Assembly (NCBI GenBank): GCA_029204225.1
Contig: CM055094.1
Location: forward strand, 22,878,657-22,942,656
From: Diphasiastrum complanatum
Lineage: Eukaryota; Streptophyta; Lycopodiopsida; Lycopodiales; Lycopodiaceae
DNA length: 64,000 nt
Direction of reading: 5' to 3'
Every line of letters begins with the position of its first letter. Position 1 is the first letter of the stretch. A program made the position numbers and the translations under genes. Positions 45,989 through 57,355 of this stretch are shown one piece after another. The notes beneath the pieces were generated by a model. It was not told the DNA's origin and searched no databases. It was given only the letters and a program-made list of their open reading frames with translations.

Positions 45989-46762
45989 CATGGATCTTGG
46001 TATAATTTCAAGATTGGCTCTATGCTTGATGAAGGAACTTTTGCTCAAAGGTTTGGTGAGCATATCAGTAATGCAAGATGATGTGTCGATGTGCTCCAAT
46101 TTGATTTCCCCTCCAATGAGCTTCTCTCTCACGAAGTGATGTGCAACTTCGATATGCTTGCTCCCTGCATGGAATATCGGGTTGTTGGCAAGGGCTTGGG
46201 CGGAAATGTTGTCACACATGATCATAGGTAGATCCTCTTCCAAGATTATCTTTAGTTCCATTAGTAACCTCTTGATCCAAAGCACTTTCTTTGTTGTTGT
46301 AGTGAGTGCTTTGTACTCAGCTTCACATGATGAGAGTGATACAGTATCTTGCTTTTTGGAAAGCCAAGGTATCAAGTTTCCTCCAAGATATATGACATAA
46401 GCACTTGTAGATTTTCGATCTGCTCTATTACTTGCAAAATCCGAGTCAGAATAACCAATAATAGAAAGATCTTCACTTTTATACAATAAACCAAAATCAA
46501 AAGTTGAAGATATATATCTAAGCACTCTCTTGGCCATTTTCCAATGATAGATAGTAGGATTTTGCATAGCCTGCCTCAACTTATGAACACTAAAGCTTAT
46601 GTCAGGTCTAGTTATTGTGAGCCAAATTAAGGAGCCTATAAGACTTCTAAAAAGTGTGATGTCCACGCAGGATCTTTCATCACCTTTGTTAGAATCCTTT
46701 ACATTTTGCTGCATAGGTGTTTCTATACTCTTGCAATTCAGCATATTGAACTTCTTTAACAT
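45983..46762 (-). pseudogene. Copia RNase H of the young element
   Basis: A 259-codon open frame: MLKKFNMLNCKSIETPMQQN, SLIGSLIWLTITRPDISFSV, GYSDSDFASNRADRKSTSAY, WLSKKQDTVSLSSCEAEYKA, IMCDNISAQALANNPIFHAG, SKHIEVAHHFVREKLIGGEI and CITDMLTKPLSKSSFIKHR. The acidic residues in SDSDF, SCEAEY and CDNIS are in place, so this domain may still fold. It is separated from RT only by a frameshift around 46780-46850. Confidence 0.9.
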
Positions 46763-46824
46763 TGAAAGAGCATACTTGGATTGACATACAAAAGCTTTAT
46801 CTTTAAGAAAGTCAATCTCTAATC

Positions 46825-48780
46825 CTAGAATATAGTGAATTTTTCCAAGACTTGCATCTTGAACTCTTTTCCAAGTGCAATCTTGGTTTCCTCAACTAAC
46901 TTGATACTACTTCTTGTCAGAATGATATCATCAACATAAATAAGAAGAATGACAATATGTTTATCAAAAAACTTGACATATAAGGAAGGATCATAGCTAC
47001 TAAGATTAAATCCTAGTGACTCAAGAAAGGTGTTAAGTCGAGAATACCATGACCTTGGAGCTTGCTTCAATCCATATAAACTTTTGAAGAGCAAGCAAAC
47101 TTTTTCTTTATCATGGATGAACCCAATAGGTTGATCCATATAAATCTCTTCTTCTAGATACCCATTTAGAAATGCATTAGAGACATCTAGTTGAAGAACT
47201 TGCCAATTGAAAAAACAAGCAAGAGAAATTTTGATTCTAATTGATACCATCTTTGCAACTGGGGCAAAGGTCTCCTCATAATCAAGTCCATAAACTTGAG
47301 AAAAACCTTTAGCACAAAGCCTAGCCTTGTACTTGTTGATTGTGCCGTCTTGATTATACTTGACTCGAAAAACCCACTTGCAACGAATGATGTGCTTGTT
47401 GGATGGAAGATCCACAAGCTCCCATGTCTTATTGGCCATCAAAGCTTCATATTCCTCCTTCGTGGCAAGGTACCATTCCTTCGAGTTGAGTGGATCATAT
47501 ACATCCTTCGGCTCCTCATGAGAAATAAAATAAGCATAATTAGTGGAGTTGATTTCCACTTGCTTGCCTCTATCTTCATAGGTAAGCCTTCTAGGCTCGG
47601 ATCTTTCTCTTTGAGATCTCCTTGGTGAAAAGATTCGAGGTGACTCCTCCTCAATTCTTGGCCCCATCTCTCCATGATAATCTTCAAGGGTGATGATTGG
47701 AGTATCTTTGTGAGAATCTTTGAACTCGGCCTCCTCAAGAATGTATTTTTGATCTTCATGGAATATAACATCCCTACTCTCAATTGTAGTTGAGGTAGAG
47801 GGAACAGAGATTCTGCAAGCTTTCTTGTTGGATGCATATCCAACCATGATCCCTTTAATAGAATTAGGATCATCTCTTTTCCTTGTTTCCAAGGGCATAT
47901 TAACAAAGCAAGCACAACCAAAAACTCTAAGGTGATCTACTTTAGGTTTCTTCTTAAACAAGACCTCAAAAGGTGATTTTCCAGCAAGTGCATTGTGAGG
48001 TAATCTATTGCACAAATAGTTTGCACAATTTATAGCTTCACCCCAATAATCAATAGGCAAAGAAGCTGCTACTCGAATTGCTTTAGCACATTTGCATAAA
48101 GATCTGTTTTTCCTCTCAGCTACTCCATTTTGAGATGGAGAATAAGCACAAGAAAACTCTCTCTTTATTTCTTCACCTTCACAATATTCATGAAACTTGT
48201 TGGAGAAGTATTCACCTCCTCCATCACATCTTAAAGCTTTAACTTTAAAAGAAAACTGTTTCTCAACATAAGCTTTGAAGATTAGGAAGTGATAAAAAAC
48301 CATTGCCTTTGAAGAAAGTAGATACAACCAAGTATATCTAGTAAAGTCATCAATAAAGGTGACAAAACATGTTGCACCACCAATACTTTTAGAAGAGGAA
48401 AAATGTACATCTGAATGTATGAGTTTCAATGGATAAGTAGTCTTTATAAAAGACTTCTGATATGGCTTTCTGTGTGAATTTGCAATGGCACAAGCCTCAC
48501 AAGGCTTGAAATCATTAGAAAGAGATTTTGGAAGACCAAAAGCCTTCTCCTTCTTAACCGTAGAAGACATAGATGTAAAGTTAGGATGTCCCAACCTTCT
48601 ATGCCATAGCTCCTCCTTAGAAAACAAAGCAACTTCACAAAGGTTTGCATTCTCATAAGAATTCAACTTAAAAGTTCCACCACATCTAGTTCCGTCAGCA
48701 AGGATCTCATCTTTTTTCTTGATAAAACAAGTATTGGAGTTGAACTTTACATCACAACCATTATCAAGCAACTTTCCCAC
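46825..48780 (-). pseudogene. Copia integrase-reverse transcriptase of the young element
   Basis: A 651-codon open frame. Residues 59-97 hold the zinc domain (H60, H65, C94, C97). The integrase core has Asp-124 in IHSDVHF, Asp-186 in RCDGGGEYFS and Glu-222 in AERKNR, a complete DDE set. RVFGCACF and IMVGYASNKKA follow, then a charged linker with SPRRSQRERSEPRR. RT starts near residue 445 (YLATKEEYEALMANKTWELV) and runs through KYKARLCAKGFSQVYGLDYE, DVSNAFLNGYLEEEIYMDQP and LYGLKQAPRSWYSRL to the active site YVDD at 615-618. The frame is lost 30 residues later. Both enzymes look catalytically intact. Confidence 0.92.
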
Positions 48781-48785
48781 ACTAA

Positions 48786-49948
48786 TTAAGTTCTTTGTGA
48801 GTTTGGAATGAAAAGAACATTAGAAAGTGCAAGAACTTTTGAAGAAGCAAGTTTCAATGGAATGTTGCCAATTCCTTCTATTGGGCACTCATGATCATTA
48901 GTTGTGTAAATAGATCTCTTGAGTCCTTTGAAAGTTAAGATTGAGTCAAATGACTCCTTTGAACAGCACATATGTGAAGAGGCTCCACTGTCTATGTACC
49001 AAGCTCCATCTTTTTTGAAAGGTGATGAAGAAAAACTGGACACCATAAGTGATTCTTCTCCATCACTTGCAACAAAATCTTCTTCAATCTCTTTGGAGAG
49101 ATTAGCTTGCTTGAGTTGGTTTTTCTTCTTGAAGCAATTAGAGGCATAGTGCCCCTTCTTGCCATAGAAGAAACACTTCACTTTCTTCTTCTTGGTCTTT
49201 GAGTTAGAAGGATGAGATGTATCATCCTCTTCACCATCTTTGTCTCGATCTTTGGCTTTGTCTTTGTTGGATGCTTGAGAGAATTGATTTTTACTCCTTC
49301 CCTTCTGCGTGTATTTGACAAAGAGGGCTTTGTCACTTCCACCATGCTCGAGTTTGTTCATCTTGGAGAGTTTATAGCTTTGTCTAGATTCTTCAGAAAT
49401 AAGAATTCCTTGGAGAGTTTCTAGATTAGGCAACTCCTCTTCAATAGCAAAAGACTGAACAAGATTATCATAGTCATCTCTCAAGCCATTCAATATGACT
49501 TGAACTAGCTCATCTTGGTTAATAGTAACACCAACACAAGAAAGCTCTCTATGTAAATCTTTAACTCTCAGAATATAGTTAGATGCACTCTCTTCACTTC
49601 TTTGAAAACTTTGGAAAATCGGATTCCTAAGAGTGAGTATTCTAGAAGTATTCTTTGCTTCATAGATGGTCTTTAGTGCATCCCAAGCTTCTTGGCTGTA
49701 GTGCAAGATCCTATCTCTCTCAAAATTTTATTAGATACATTCATCTTAATGAAATGTAGAGCCATTCTAGCTCTTTTCTTGTACTTAAGAATTTCAGCCT
49801 GTGCTTGAGGCTCCTCCTCAACACCAAGCACAATATCCATAACATCCTGGAGTATCAAGATAGACTCCATTTTGAACTTCCAAATTGAGTAATTAGAAGT
49901 GTTTAGTCTTTCACTGGCTTCTAGAAGATATCCTCCTTGAGATGCCAT
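48786..49948 (-). pseudogene. Copia gag and protease of the young element
   Basis: The start at 49948 opens MASQGGYLLEASERLNTSNY with SIWKFKMESILILQDVMDIV (UBN2-type gag). A frameshift at about 49690 moves to a 307-codon frame: EAWDALKTIYEAKNTSRILT, VIL NGLRDDY, a lysine-rich stretch, and a zinc knuckle CFFYGKKGHYASNC in which the second Cys is Tyr. Then comes protease WYIDSGASSHMCCSKESFDS with the catalytic DSGA, and IEGIGNIPLKLASSKVLALS. A second frameshift at about 48785, inside FIPNS-(K)NLLSVGKLL, separates it from integrase. Confidence 0.88.
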
Positions 49949-50702
49949 TTTAATGAAGACTTCTTAGTTATTAGACTGAGATATGTTTGAGCTTGTTCCA
50001 ATTAGACTTAAAGTTGCTGCTCTCTTTCACTATAGGTATTTTCAAGGATGTACTACCTTTTCTATGTGAAACACTTGCAACTGTATTTGAGATGACTCTC
50101 AAATATTCCATAAAACAAGTTATCTAGATCAGACACACAAAGTGGATTGAGACGCTTTGGCTAGTTTGAATCCTACTTTTGGCACGTGTGAAATGCATCA
50201 AAGGAAAACACAATTGACTCTCAGAAGGCTCAAAAGGTGCTCATTACTTCAAACTTAGTCTTGATCTTCAGTTTCTTGTGTAGGATGCTCAAAACAATGG
50301 ATTCAGAACAAAGCAAGATTGAATCAAATCAAAATGTGGTCACTCGGATTTTGGACCTATCCCTATCCTCTTGAAGTGCTTATAACTCTTGATAGACACA
50401 TCAGATTGATTTGATTTCAACTTCTATGAAAAGTACAAATCATAAGCTTTCCATTAAGCTATAACACTGCTATCTTTGGATCTATTAGCAGGGAGAACAA
50501 AAGGACTAAAAATATCTGATTTTCACACGTGCGGAATTTCAGAGTTCCGTACTACCACTTTTTAGTCTACAAATTCAGTTCCAATCCAATTTGATCCAAA
50601 TACACTTCAGAGAAAGGTGACAAAAAGTGCAAAACTACTTTTTTGCTTGATTTAGCTCTCAGTTTCTTGTACAATCAGAGATGTTAGCATGCAAAGCTTA
50701 AT
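49949..50702 (-). other. Leader of the young copia element
   Basis: Untranslated region between primer-binding site and gag. No coding frame or repeat recognised. An ACACGTGCGG word at about 50524 echoes the LTR. Confidence 0.6.
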
Positions 50703-50717
50703 TTGGCTCTGATGCCA
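50703..50717 (-). other. Primer-binding site of the young copia element
   Basis: - strand TGGCATCAGAGCCAA directly after the 5' LTR, one substitution from the usual TGGTATCAGAGC. Confidence 0.85.
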
Positions 50718-51512
50718 TGACAAAATTTTCAGAATTCACACGTGTGGGGAATGTCCTCAAGTATGATTGATCTTGATTTAGCTTTGTGATTAGCATAGTA
50801 ATCTGATTCTAGATTGTTTAGCAAGATCTAGTTTAGAAGAAATGGCTTAACCACAATCTAGCATGCTAAGCATCAGATTATGATAGAAATGAATCAAAGA
50901 ATGAACAAAAGTACAAGATTTTAGTGTATTAGCATTAGCTTCAACACGAGTTAGGGAGAGAAAGCTAGAGAGATAACAAACAAAATAGTTTAGATCCAAA
51001 ATGGCATGAGGTAGCTACAAAACTTTGGTTCTTCATCATTGATTGTGAGGAGAACTACACGTATTTATGGAGTTTGAGGTAGCTCCAGGTAGAGCCACAA
51101 CTATCCATTCCAAAATGACAACTAAAGTGACATCTAGAGTCTCTGTGGCATTTGTCACTTGCCATGCATGAAATTCTACCAACTTTTTACAAGTGTACTG
51201 GTTCTAACTAACAAAGTACAAATCATCATGCATGTGTCCATTATACTTTGTGCATGCCTTGCATGTCACTGTGGATCACTTACAATTAATGCATGTGAAT
51301 TACCACGAGTTTCTACAAGCATGACTTTGCCAATTCTATGTCTACAAACTATATGCAAGTTGTATTCTTCAAACTAGACATTACATAACCATGTAGCTCG
51401 AGTTCTATATAGGCCAAACTTGGCATTTTGCATTTATGAGCTACATACTTGCATGGTACAACATTTGTAGCAAGCCAAGAAATCAATATGATTTGTTTTT
51501 CCGATTTTAACA
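50718..51512 (-). promoter_or_regulatory. 5' LTR of the young copia element
   Basis: 795 bp with TG...CA ends (TGACAAAATTTTCAG to CGATTTTAACA on the + strand). It carries the element's promoter; CATAAATACGTG on the - strand at about 51055-51070 is a possible TATA region. Confidence 0.85.
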
Positions 51513-52100
51513 TGATCTTCTAATCTCTTCTTGTAGGAGCAACGCAATTACTCTTGATAGAATGAGGTGCTCCTGGGTAGAAATTGCCATTACCCATATT
51601 TTGTAGGCTTCAGGTAGACTCGATAATAGAGTCATGAGTGCATCAAAATCTTCTATGACTGAGCCAGCTGTAGTCATCTGCTCCATAAGATTTTTGAAGG
51701 TGTTGAGATGACTCGAGACACTATTTGCTCAGACATTTTGAGGGTGAAGAATTTCTTCCTCAGATGAAACTTGGAAGTAACGTCTCTAATGTCATAGAGA
51801 GTTGCTAGGATGTCCCATGCATCCTTAGCGGTCTGAGCAGCACGTATGTGGATGATTTGAGTATCCTTGATGTTGAGGGTGATGATGGCAAATGCTTTGC
51901 CATCTCTCAGTCTCCACTTGGTGATGACGGCTGCATCACCTTCTGGTTTGAGCTCTGTGCCATCAACGATGTCCCACAGTTCTTTGGCTGGAAGTATAAC
52001 CTTCATCTTGAATTTTCAGAGATGGTAGTTATCTCCATCGAGTTTGTCAATGAGAGATGAACTAGATGGTTGGATCCATTATGGTTGAACGAGATCGTTG
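51513..52100 (-). pseudogene. Copia gag fragment
   Basis: Read from about 52075 down: LIDKLDGDNYHL, a stop in place of Trp, KFKMKVILPAKELWDIVDGT, AFAIITLNIKDTQIIHIRAA, KDAWDILATLYDIRDVTSKF and HLRKKFFTLKMSE. This is a UBN2-type gag. The low end (51520-51620) matches the gag fragment at 24600-24690, showing that both come from one family. It is broken by the young copia insertion at 51512. Confidence 0.8.
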
Positions 52101-52210
52101 GTAGAAACAACGACTGTCAAAATACTGTTGGCTGCGCGTTTGTTAGAAAGACGTCTTGTAGAAACAAGACTAATAATCTGCAGTTGAAATGTAGATTACT
52201 GAAATGCCCG

Positions 52211-52222
52211 CTCTGATACCAG
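52211..52222 (-). other. Primer-binding site with its LTR missing
   Basis: GCTCTGATACCA reads TGGTATCAGAGC on the - strand, a perfect copia-type site in the right place before gag. Directly above it, where the LTR should end, lies integrase-coding sequence of another copia element. Confidence 0.8.
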
Positions 52223-53370
52223 CAATATCCTTGTCTTTGATGTCGACGAATTGATCCTCGATAAAGACTGTATCCCGACTATATAAGATTTGCTAGGTAT
52301 TAGGATCATACAGCTTGTATGTATTATCAGATGAAGTATATCCAATTAGGATGGTCTTGAGACCTTGGAAGTCCAATTTCTTCCTTGTGTCTTTTGGGAT
52401 CTGTGCGTAGGCAACGCATTCAAACACTCTTAGGTTCTTCACAGAAGGCTTAGAGCCTGTCCACACCTCGTGGGATGTCTTTCCTGAGAGGGCTTTGGTC
52501 GAACATATGTTATGGACGTAAGCTGCGGTGGAGATAGCTTCGGCCCATAATCTCTTGGGTAGTGATGCATGCGCTAGCATACATTTGGCTGATTCAACCA
52601 GAGTACATTTCTTCCTCTCGGATAAGCCATTAGACTGAGGACTCTAAGGAGTGATGAATTGCTACTCAATGCCTTGGATTTGGTAGTACTCCTTAAACTC
52701 GATAGAGATATATTCTTCACCATTGTCTGACCTTAGAGCCTTGATCGTCCATCCAGTCTCCTTTTCTGCATGCTCCTTGAAGATTCTGAATGAGTTGAAG
52801 GCTTCTGATTTCTTCTTTATAAAGTACACCATAGTCCTTCTGAAAAATTCATCAATAAAAGCTATAAAATACTTTGCATCCTTTAGCGAATGATTTTTCA
52901 TCGGGCCACAAATGTCTGAATGTACAATGTCTAACAATCCTCTAGCAATATGCTGATGGCTTGATTTAAATGGTTTCCTAGTCTGTTTACCAACTAGACA
53001 GTCTTGACAGACAAGTAACTCGACTATATCACAAGGATAGTCGAGATCAAGAACAATAGATTGTCTAGACATTTGTTGTACAACAGCATGATTTAAGTGA
53101 CCAAGTCTGTAATGCCAAAGTAAACTCTTATTTGCATGTATTGGCTCAAAAATAGTCCGATTATGTTGGTTTGTTTCTTTAAATATGTTTGTGGATTTTT
53201 TTTGCAAAAGTCGATGTACACAAAACTCCAACTATGTTTGTATGTCAATTTATTGGATAGTATACTATCTGAGCTTATGGATGAAGGCTGGGATAATAAA
53301 TGATATGGAGATATGTCTGAGGAATTGAGTCTTTGATCTGTGTTCTTGCTTGTAACTAACATAAGTTTCT
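52223..53370 (-). pseudogene. Copia pre-integrase and integrase fragment
   Basis: From about 53130 down: LLWHYRLGHLNHAVVQQMSR, CQDCLVGKQTRKPFKSSHQH, LLDIVHSDICGPMKNHSLKD (first Asp), TIKALRSDNGEEYISIEFKE (second Asp), NGLSERKKCTLVESAK (Glu), LPKRLWAEAISTAAYVHN and VWTGSKPSVKNLRVFECVAY, ending FIEDQFVDIKDKDI at 52224. A few stops occur. It is the same family as the element at 25211-30331 but in reverse orientation, and cut at both ends. Confidence 0.85.
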
Positions 53371-53849
53371 AACGTACTCTAAAACTCTTTGTGCCCTTTA
53401 ACCGTAACCTTGGACTTAAGTTACTTCTGTCTAGAAACAAACAGTTCACAAATACGATTAACTAATTGTCTACACAAACGCAAATACATCGAACATTTCT
53501 TGACTCTCTGTTGACACCTTAATTAGCCAGAGTGTAGTACTGTTGTACTACTCCGATAACATCTCACCTGTAGAACGCATTTCATTCGATTTGATAGAGG
53601 CAAGACTGTTGTTCTAGAATTATCAACACTACACACCTCCAACACAAGTAATTGCTTTCTAATGTCTGTTGACAACCAGAATAACGTCCGAAGCCACCTC
53701 ACTTGAAATAAATTATAATTGTACCAAATACATAACTTTCTAACGCTATCCTTTGTGAGTTTGACATTATTTACTACAAAATCTATATTAACCTTGTTGG
53801 TATAGTACGACACCAAACTTTTATCCGGCAAGGAGAAACAACAATATAC
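53371..53849. other. No gene recognised
   Basis: A 113-codon - strand frame at 53523-53864 matches no known domain and has unremarkable composition. Probably non-coding. Confidence 0.4.
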
Positions 53850-54180
53850 GGACCTGTTCACCAAATATCATGATGTCTTTGCCTGGACTATGGAAGATTT
53901 AAAAGGCATTAACAAGAAATTTGGTCAACACCGAATTGACTTAAAAGGAGCGGTACCAATACGCCAATGCCAATATAGGCTCAATCCTAAGTACTCATTG
54001 CTGGTCAAAGAAGATTTTGACAAATACTTGAAGTCAAGAATTATTTATCCAGTACTCAACAATGAATGGGTTTTTCCAATAGTGGTTGTTTTGAAAAAAA
54101 AAACCGAAAAGATCCGGGTTTGCCAAGACTATTGGAAGCTAAATGATGTGACTCATAAAGATCGTCATCCTCAATCTCTC
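53850..54180 (+). pseudogene. Ty3/gypsy reverse transcriptase, N-terminal fragment
   Basis: The frame reads FTKYHDVFAWTMEDLKGINK, HRIDLKGAVPIRQCQYRLNP, YSLLVKEDFDKYLKSRIIYP and VVVLKKKTEKIRVCQDYWKL NDVT. These are the first blocks of Ty3/gypsy RT, with the RVCQDY motif. It breaks off at about 54175, before the YxDD active site, and is joined to AC/GA-rich low-complexity sequence. Confidence 0.85.
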
Positions 54181-54629
54181 GAACGATTCGCAAAACTTTT
54201 GCAAAACTATTTTGATCACGAATAATTTCTGTTCGAGAAGAATTTGCGAAAAGATCAATCAAGCTCTGTAATGAAATGAAACGAAATGAAACGAAACTAG
54301 ACGAAATGAAGCAAAGCGAACGAAAGTTGAATGAGCTCTGAAATTGATTTATGCTGAAAGTGAAGTGATCGTGAAGCGAAACGAAACGAAACATGAAGGC
54401 AAAACAGTCGTGAACAAAATCAGTTCGTGTGGAATTCAGATATGATTGCTGGTCACTGCCGGCTATATCATTCCTACAATCCTCCAGAATGTAGACAGAC
54501 ACTGCTAATCTACATTATAGATTAATACAACATTCAACAAAATTGAACCAATGTGCGGAATTGAATAAACAAGTAAATGAGATACACGAACAATAGCAAA
54601 CAAATATTCATTCGAGATCATACAATCAC
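54181..54629. repeat. Low-complexity GAAAC/GAAAT-rich sequence
   Basis: Between about 54265 and 54395 short words such as ACGAAATGA, ACGAAACTAG and GCGAAACGAAACG recur in near-tandem. No coding frame with a known domain occurs here. Confidence 0.6.
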
Positions 54630-54639
54630 TCAGAATAAT

Positions 54640-55323
54640 ATATGCATAACAACTACAATATTATCTATCGATCCTCTTGATTTCAAGCACTGTGTGACAA
54701 ATCCACACAGTGCATTGGCGTGAGAGAAATACAATTTTCCCACGAATAGCGTCTCGCTTACTAGGAAACTTCTGGATCTATTGATTTCCTCTCGTACGAC
54801 ATCATCCATAGCATTTTGTAAAATTGCATACTCATTGTGGCGTTTCAGCTCACATCTGATTCTTTTAGGTAGACCTAACAAAACCCACGTAATCATGGCA
54901 TTTTCATTAATCAGCTCAGGTTTGCACTCAGATTTGAGACGTTTTGCTCGTTCTATGTAATCTCGAACCATTTCTCGCTTCCCCAATTTTAATTTTACTT
55001 AAAATTAGAAAAGGGTCTTCCATAAACTTCCGAGGTTCGAACCGTGTGATAAGGGCTCATTTGACTGCAATCTCCCAATCTGTACACTTTGTTTCATCTT
55101 GATTATAGTACCAATCTTGTGCTGCGCCTGTTAAGGCCATTAAGAAAAAGCTTAAGTTTATCTTGGGGGAAAACTTCGCCATAAACTTCACAAGATTCAG
55201 AATAGATCTGAAGAAATCTAACTGGATCTGTTAATCCACTGTATTTGGATAGATCCAAATGGGGTGCTCTCCCAACAATGATTGGATTGACTTCTTGAGA
55301 AGCTCCTCCAGGAACAACCATTA
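54640..55323 (-). pseudogene. Ty3/gypsy-type gag
   Basis: From 55321 down: HLDLSKYSGLTDPVRFLQIY, CEVYGEVFPQDKLKLFLNGL, then in shifted frames GAAQDWYYNQDETKCTDWEI and RFEPRKFMEDPF, then LGKREMVRDYIERAKRLKSE, MITWVLLGLPKRIRCELKRH. The arrangement F-G...P..F...Y...L...L.G.A..WY...W is that of a retrotransposon gag domain. Two frameshifts break it. No zinc knuckle, protease or LTR was identified next to it. Assignment to Ty3/gypsy rests on the gag pattern. Confidence 0.65.
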
Positions 55324-56017
55324 TTACAGATCAAATCAAGTAGACAATGAGATTGGATCTAGATTTTCAATCAAAACTATCTCATATCAGATATGCTAGA
55401 TCTCTTCCACTTGAGGAGAATCAAATATTCAACATTGTCTCAATTAATTTTGGACTTTTTAATTTATTTAGGACCATTTTCTAATGTGGTACCAAAAGAG
55501 CCACATAAGAAAAACAATAAAAAATTACTAATTGTTGAAGTGGGATTTTCTCGAGTTCAAATCTCATTTCATCACAACTATAAGCCAAACAAGACAAATT
55601 TGGTCAACGAGACCCAATTTAGTTTCTAAAGTTTATTGATGCTTTTTTCCAATAGCTATGATCACCTAATATAATTGTAAATCCAAAATAAATTTGGTTT
55701 TTGAGTATCATATTATACATTGAAGTTATAATTCAGATGAAGTTAGCATTCCAATTGTTAGATCAAGGGGGTCATGGTGGATGTTTTTGAGAAATCAGAT
55801 ATAATCATGCCTAAAATTAGTATTTATCCGAATAACATAGACAACTTTTAAACATAAATATTGACATGATTGATCGTACATAGTATATAATATAATCAAA
55901 GATGAGTACTTTGCTTTGCTTCATAGAATCTGGTCATAGTACTTTGATGCAACTGATTACTCTATTATTTTTTTGATGATGACATTGTATCATCTACATG
56001 TGGATATCCCTATTGAT
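55324..56017. other. AT-rich stretch, nothing recognised
   Basis: Short frames only. No repeats or LTR ends recognised. Confidence 0.5.
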
Positions 56018-57355
56018 TTGGCACCTTTGCAGAGAAGAGGAGGCAAAGGAATTCAAATATCTGCTGAGGTTCGTTCTCGTTACAGGGCATAAGGAAAAAA
56101 AAACTTGGATTTGTGGATAGATGGAACATTATATCCACAAGATCCAAGCACTTTGACACATCCCACATTCTCTTCAATAACTCATTTAGTTACATGGATA
56201 TGCAATGGACATAGTGGATTACTAGGATATTGTGAAAGATTGCAGAACCATGGAAAACAACTTTATATGAATAAAGTTCACTTTTTAGAAGGTGAGTTAA
56301 TTCGGATATCCTCTTATTGTCAGAATAGATATTGTCATCTCCAAAAGACATTAGAAGAAAATGAACAACTTAAAAATAATAATGAATCATTACAGAAGAT
56401 AACAATCAATATCAAATCAGAACTAGAGCAAATGCAATCAGTCTTACAGTCTATTCGTATTGAAAACTTACAATTATTGAAGGATGTGGATTTGGCAAAG
56501 AAGAAGGCTGAAAGTAAGAAGCGAAAGCGAAAAAGTTGCAAGGATATTCAAACGCTTTCAAAAGGAGGTTATCGAAATAGAAGGATCAGTGCATTCAAGT
56601 AAGCATATTCTGATTTTTGTAAGTTTTTCAATGACATTTGGATTTAATTTCAGCTATGGTGATATTCTGTTAACTATCTATTTTTTTTGCAGATCTGCAT
56701 TAGTAGCTCCTCGGAATATTAAAGACAATGCTTCACTAGGAATGTCATTGGGCACAATATTGACTTGCAAATCCACTGAGCGTATCATGATGAACAATAG
56801 TATTTCAAATGTAAAGTGTAAAATAGCAGAGTCCTGATGGTGGACATTCAAATTTTTTTAGATAAGACTTTAGGGTGCTTGTGATTTTGCGGGTATTAGC
56901 AGAGAAGCATATGCAACAATATTTAAACTAATTAGAGAAGCTTTCAAGCAAGTTCAAATTAGAAAAGTCCCAATCCCTAGGACATATCACTTGAAGAAAG
57001 AGAGGGATACATTAAACATAGATATGCATAAGATCACTGGAACTCCATTTCATATTGAGGAGGTGTATGAAACTAATGGAAGATCGATATTCTATAATTC
57101 ATCAAACAATGTATTTGTTGATCTAAATTACTTGCTGAGATACATCGTCACATTCTATGATATAACCTATGAAAAGGTGAATGGCAAAATAATCATAGTA
57201 CTTAAGTTAGATGAGTCAGAAATTGAGGGTAGAAGATGGAGAGGGTTAGTATAACTCTCATGAATGGTGCTCTATCACAAACAGAGAACCAAGAAGATTT
57301 CAGATTCAATGTCCAGTCAAAAAATGATATATGGTGGTTGGCAGCGTTTCAGGTA
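56018..57355 (+). pseudogene. Unrecognised multi-exon protein, decayed copy A
   Basis: A frame from about 56033 (after CACCTTTGCAG) reads through one TAA at 56091 into a 166-codon frame: LDLWIDGTLYPQDPSTLTHP, SSITHLVTWICNGHSGLLGY, CERLQNHGKQLYMN, a coiled-coil-like stretch (LEENEQLKNNNESLQK, IKSELEQMQSVLQSIRIENL) and a basic KKRKRKS tail. A GT-AG intron (56599-56692) joins it in phase to KSALVAPRNIKDNASLGM, which stops at 56837. After frame changes, CDFAGISREAYATIFKLIRE, RTYHLKKERDTLNIDMHKIT, IIIVLKLDESEIEG and MERVSITLMNGALSQTENQE follow, with a splice-donor-like GTAACT at 57353. The family was not recognised. The DESE block and repeated occurrence suggest a DNA-transposon protein, but that is inference. 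Confidence 0.45.

Larger units (their letters stand above)
45610..51512 (-). mobile_element. Nearly complete young Ty1/copia retrotransposon
   Basis: 5' LTR 50718-51512 (795 bp), primer-binding site, gag, protease, integrase, RT and RNase H in order, and a truncated 3' LTR 45610-45988. The 379 bp of 3' LTR align without gaps to 51134-51512 with 9 mismatches by hand count (2.4%), so the insertion is recent compared with the copy at 25211. Only three frameshifts, at about 49690, 48785 and 46800, break the polyprotein. The missing 416 bp of 3' LTR leave no testable target duplication; the upper flank is TGATC. Confidence 0.9.

Noticed and set aside
47439-47921. 160-codon - strand frame
   Set aside because: Alternate frame of the 651-codon integrase-RT frame.
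53523-53864. 113-codon - strand frame as a gene
   Set aside because: No domain, no start context or neighbour support; likely chance.
56018-57355. Endogenous pararetrovirus gene
   Set aside because: No movement-protein, coat zinc-knuckle or RT motif accompanies it, and it contains a GT-AG intron; left as unrecognised.
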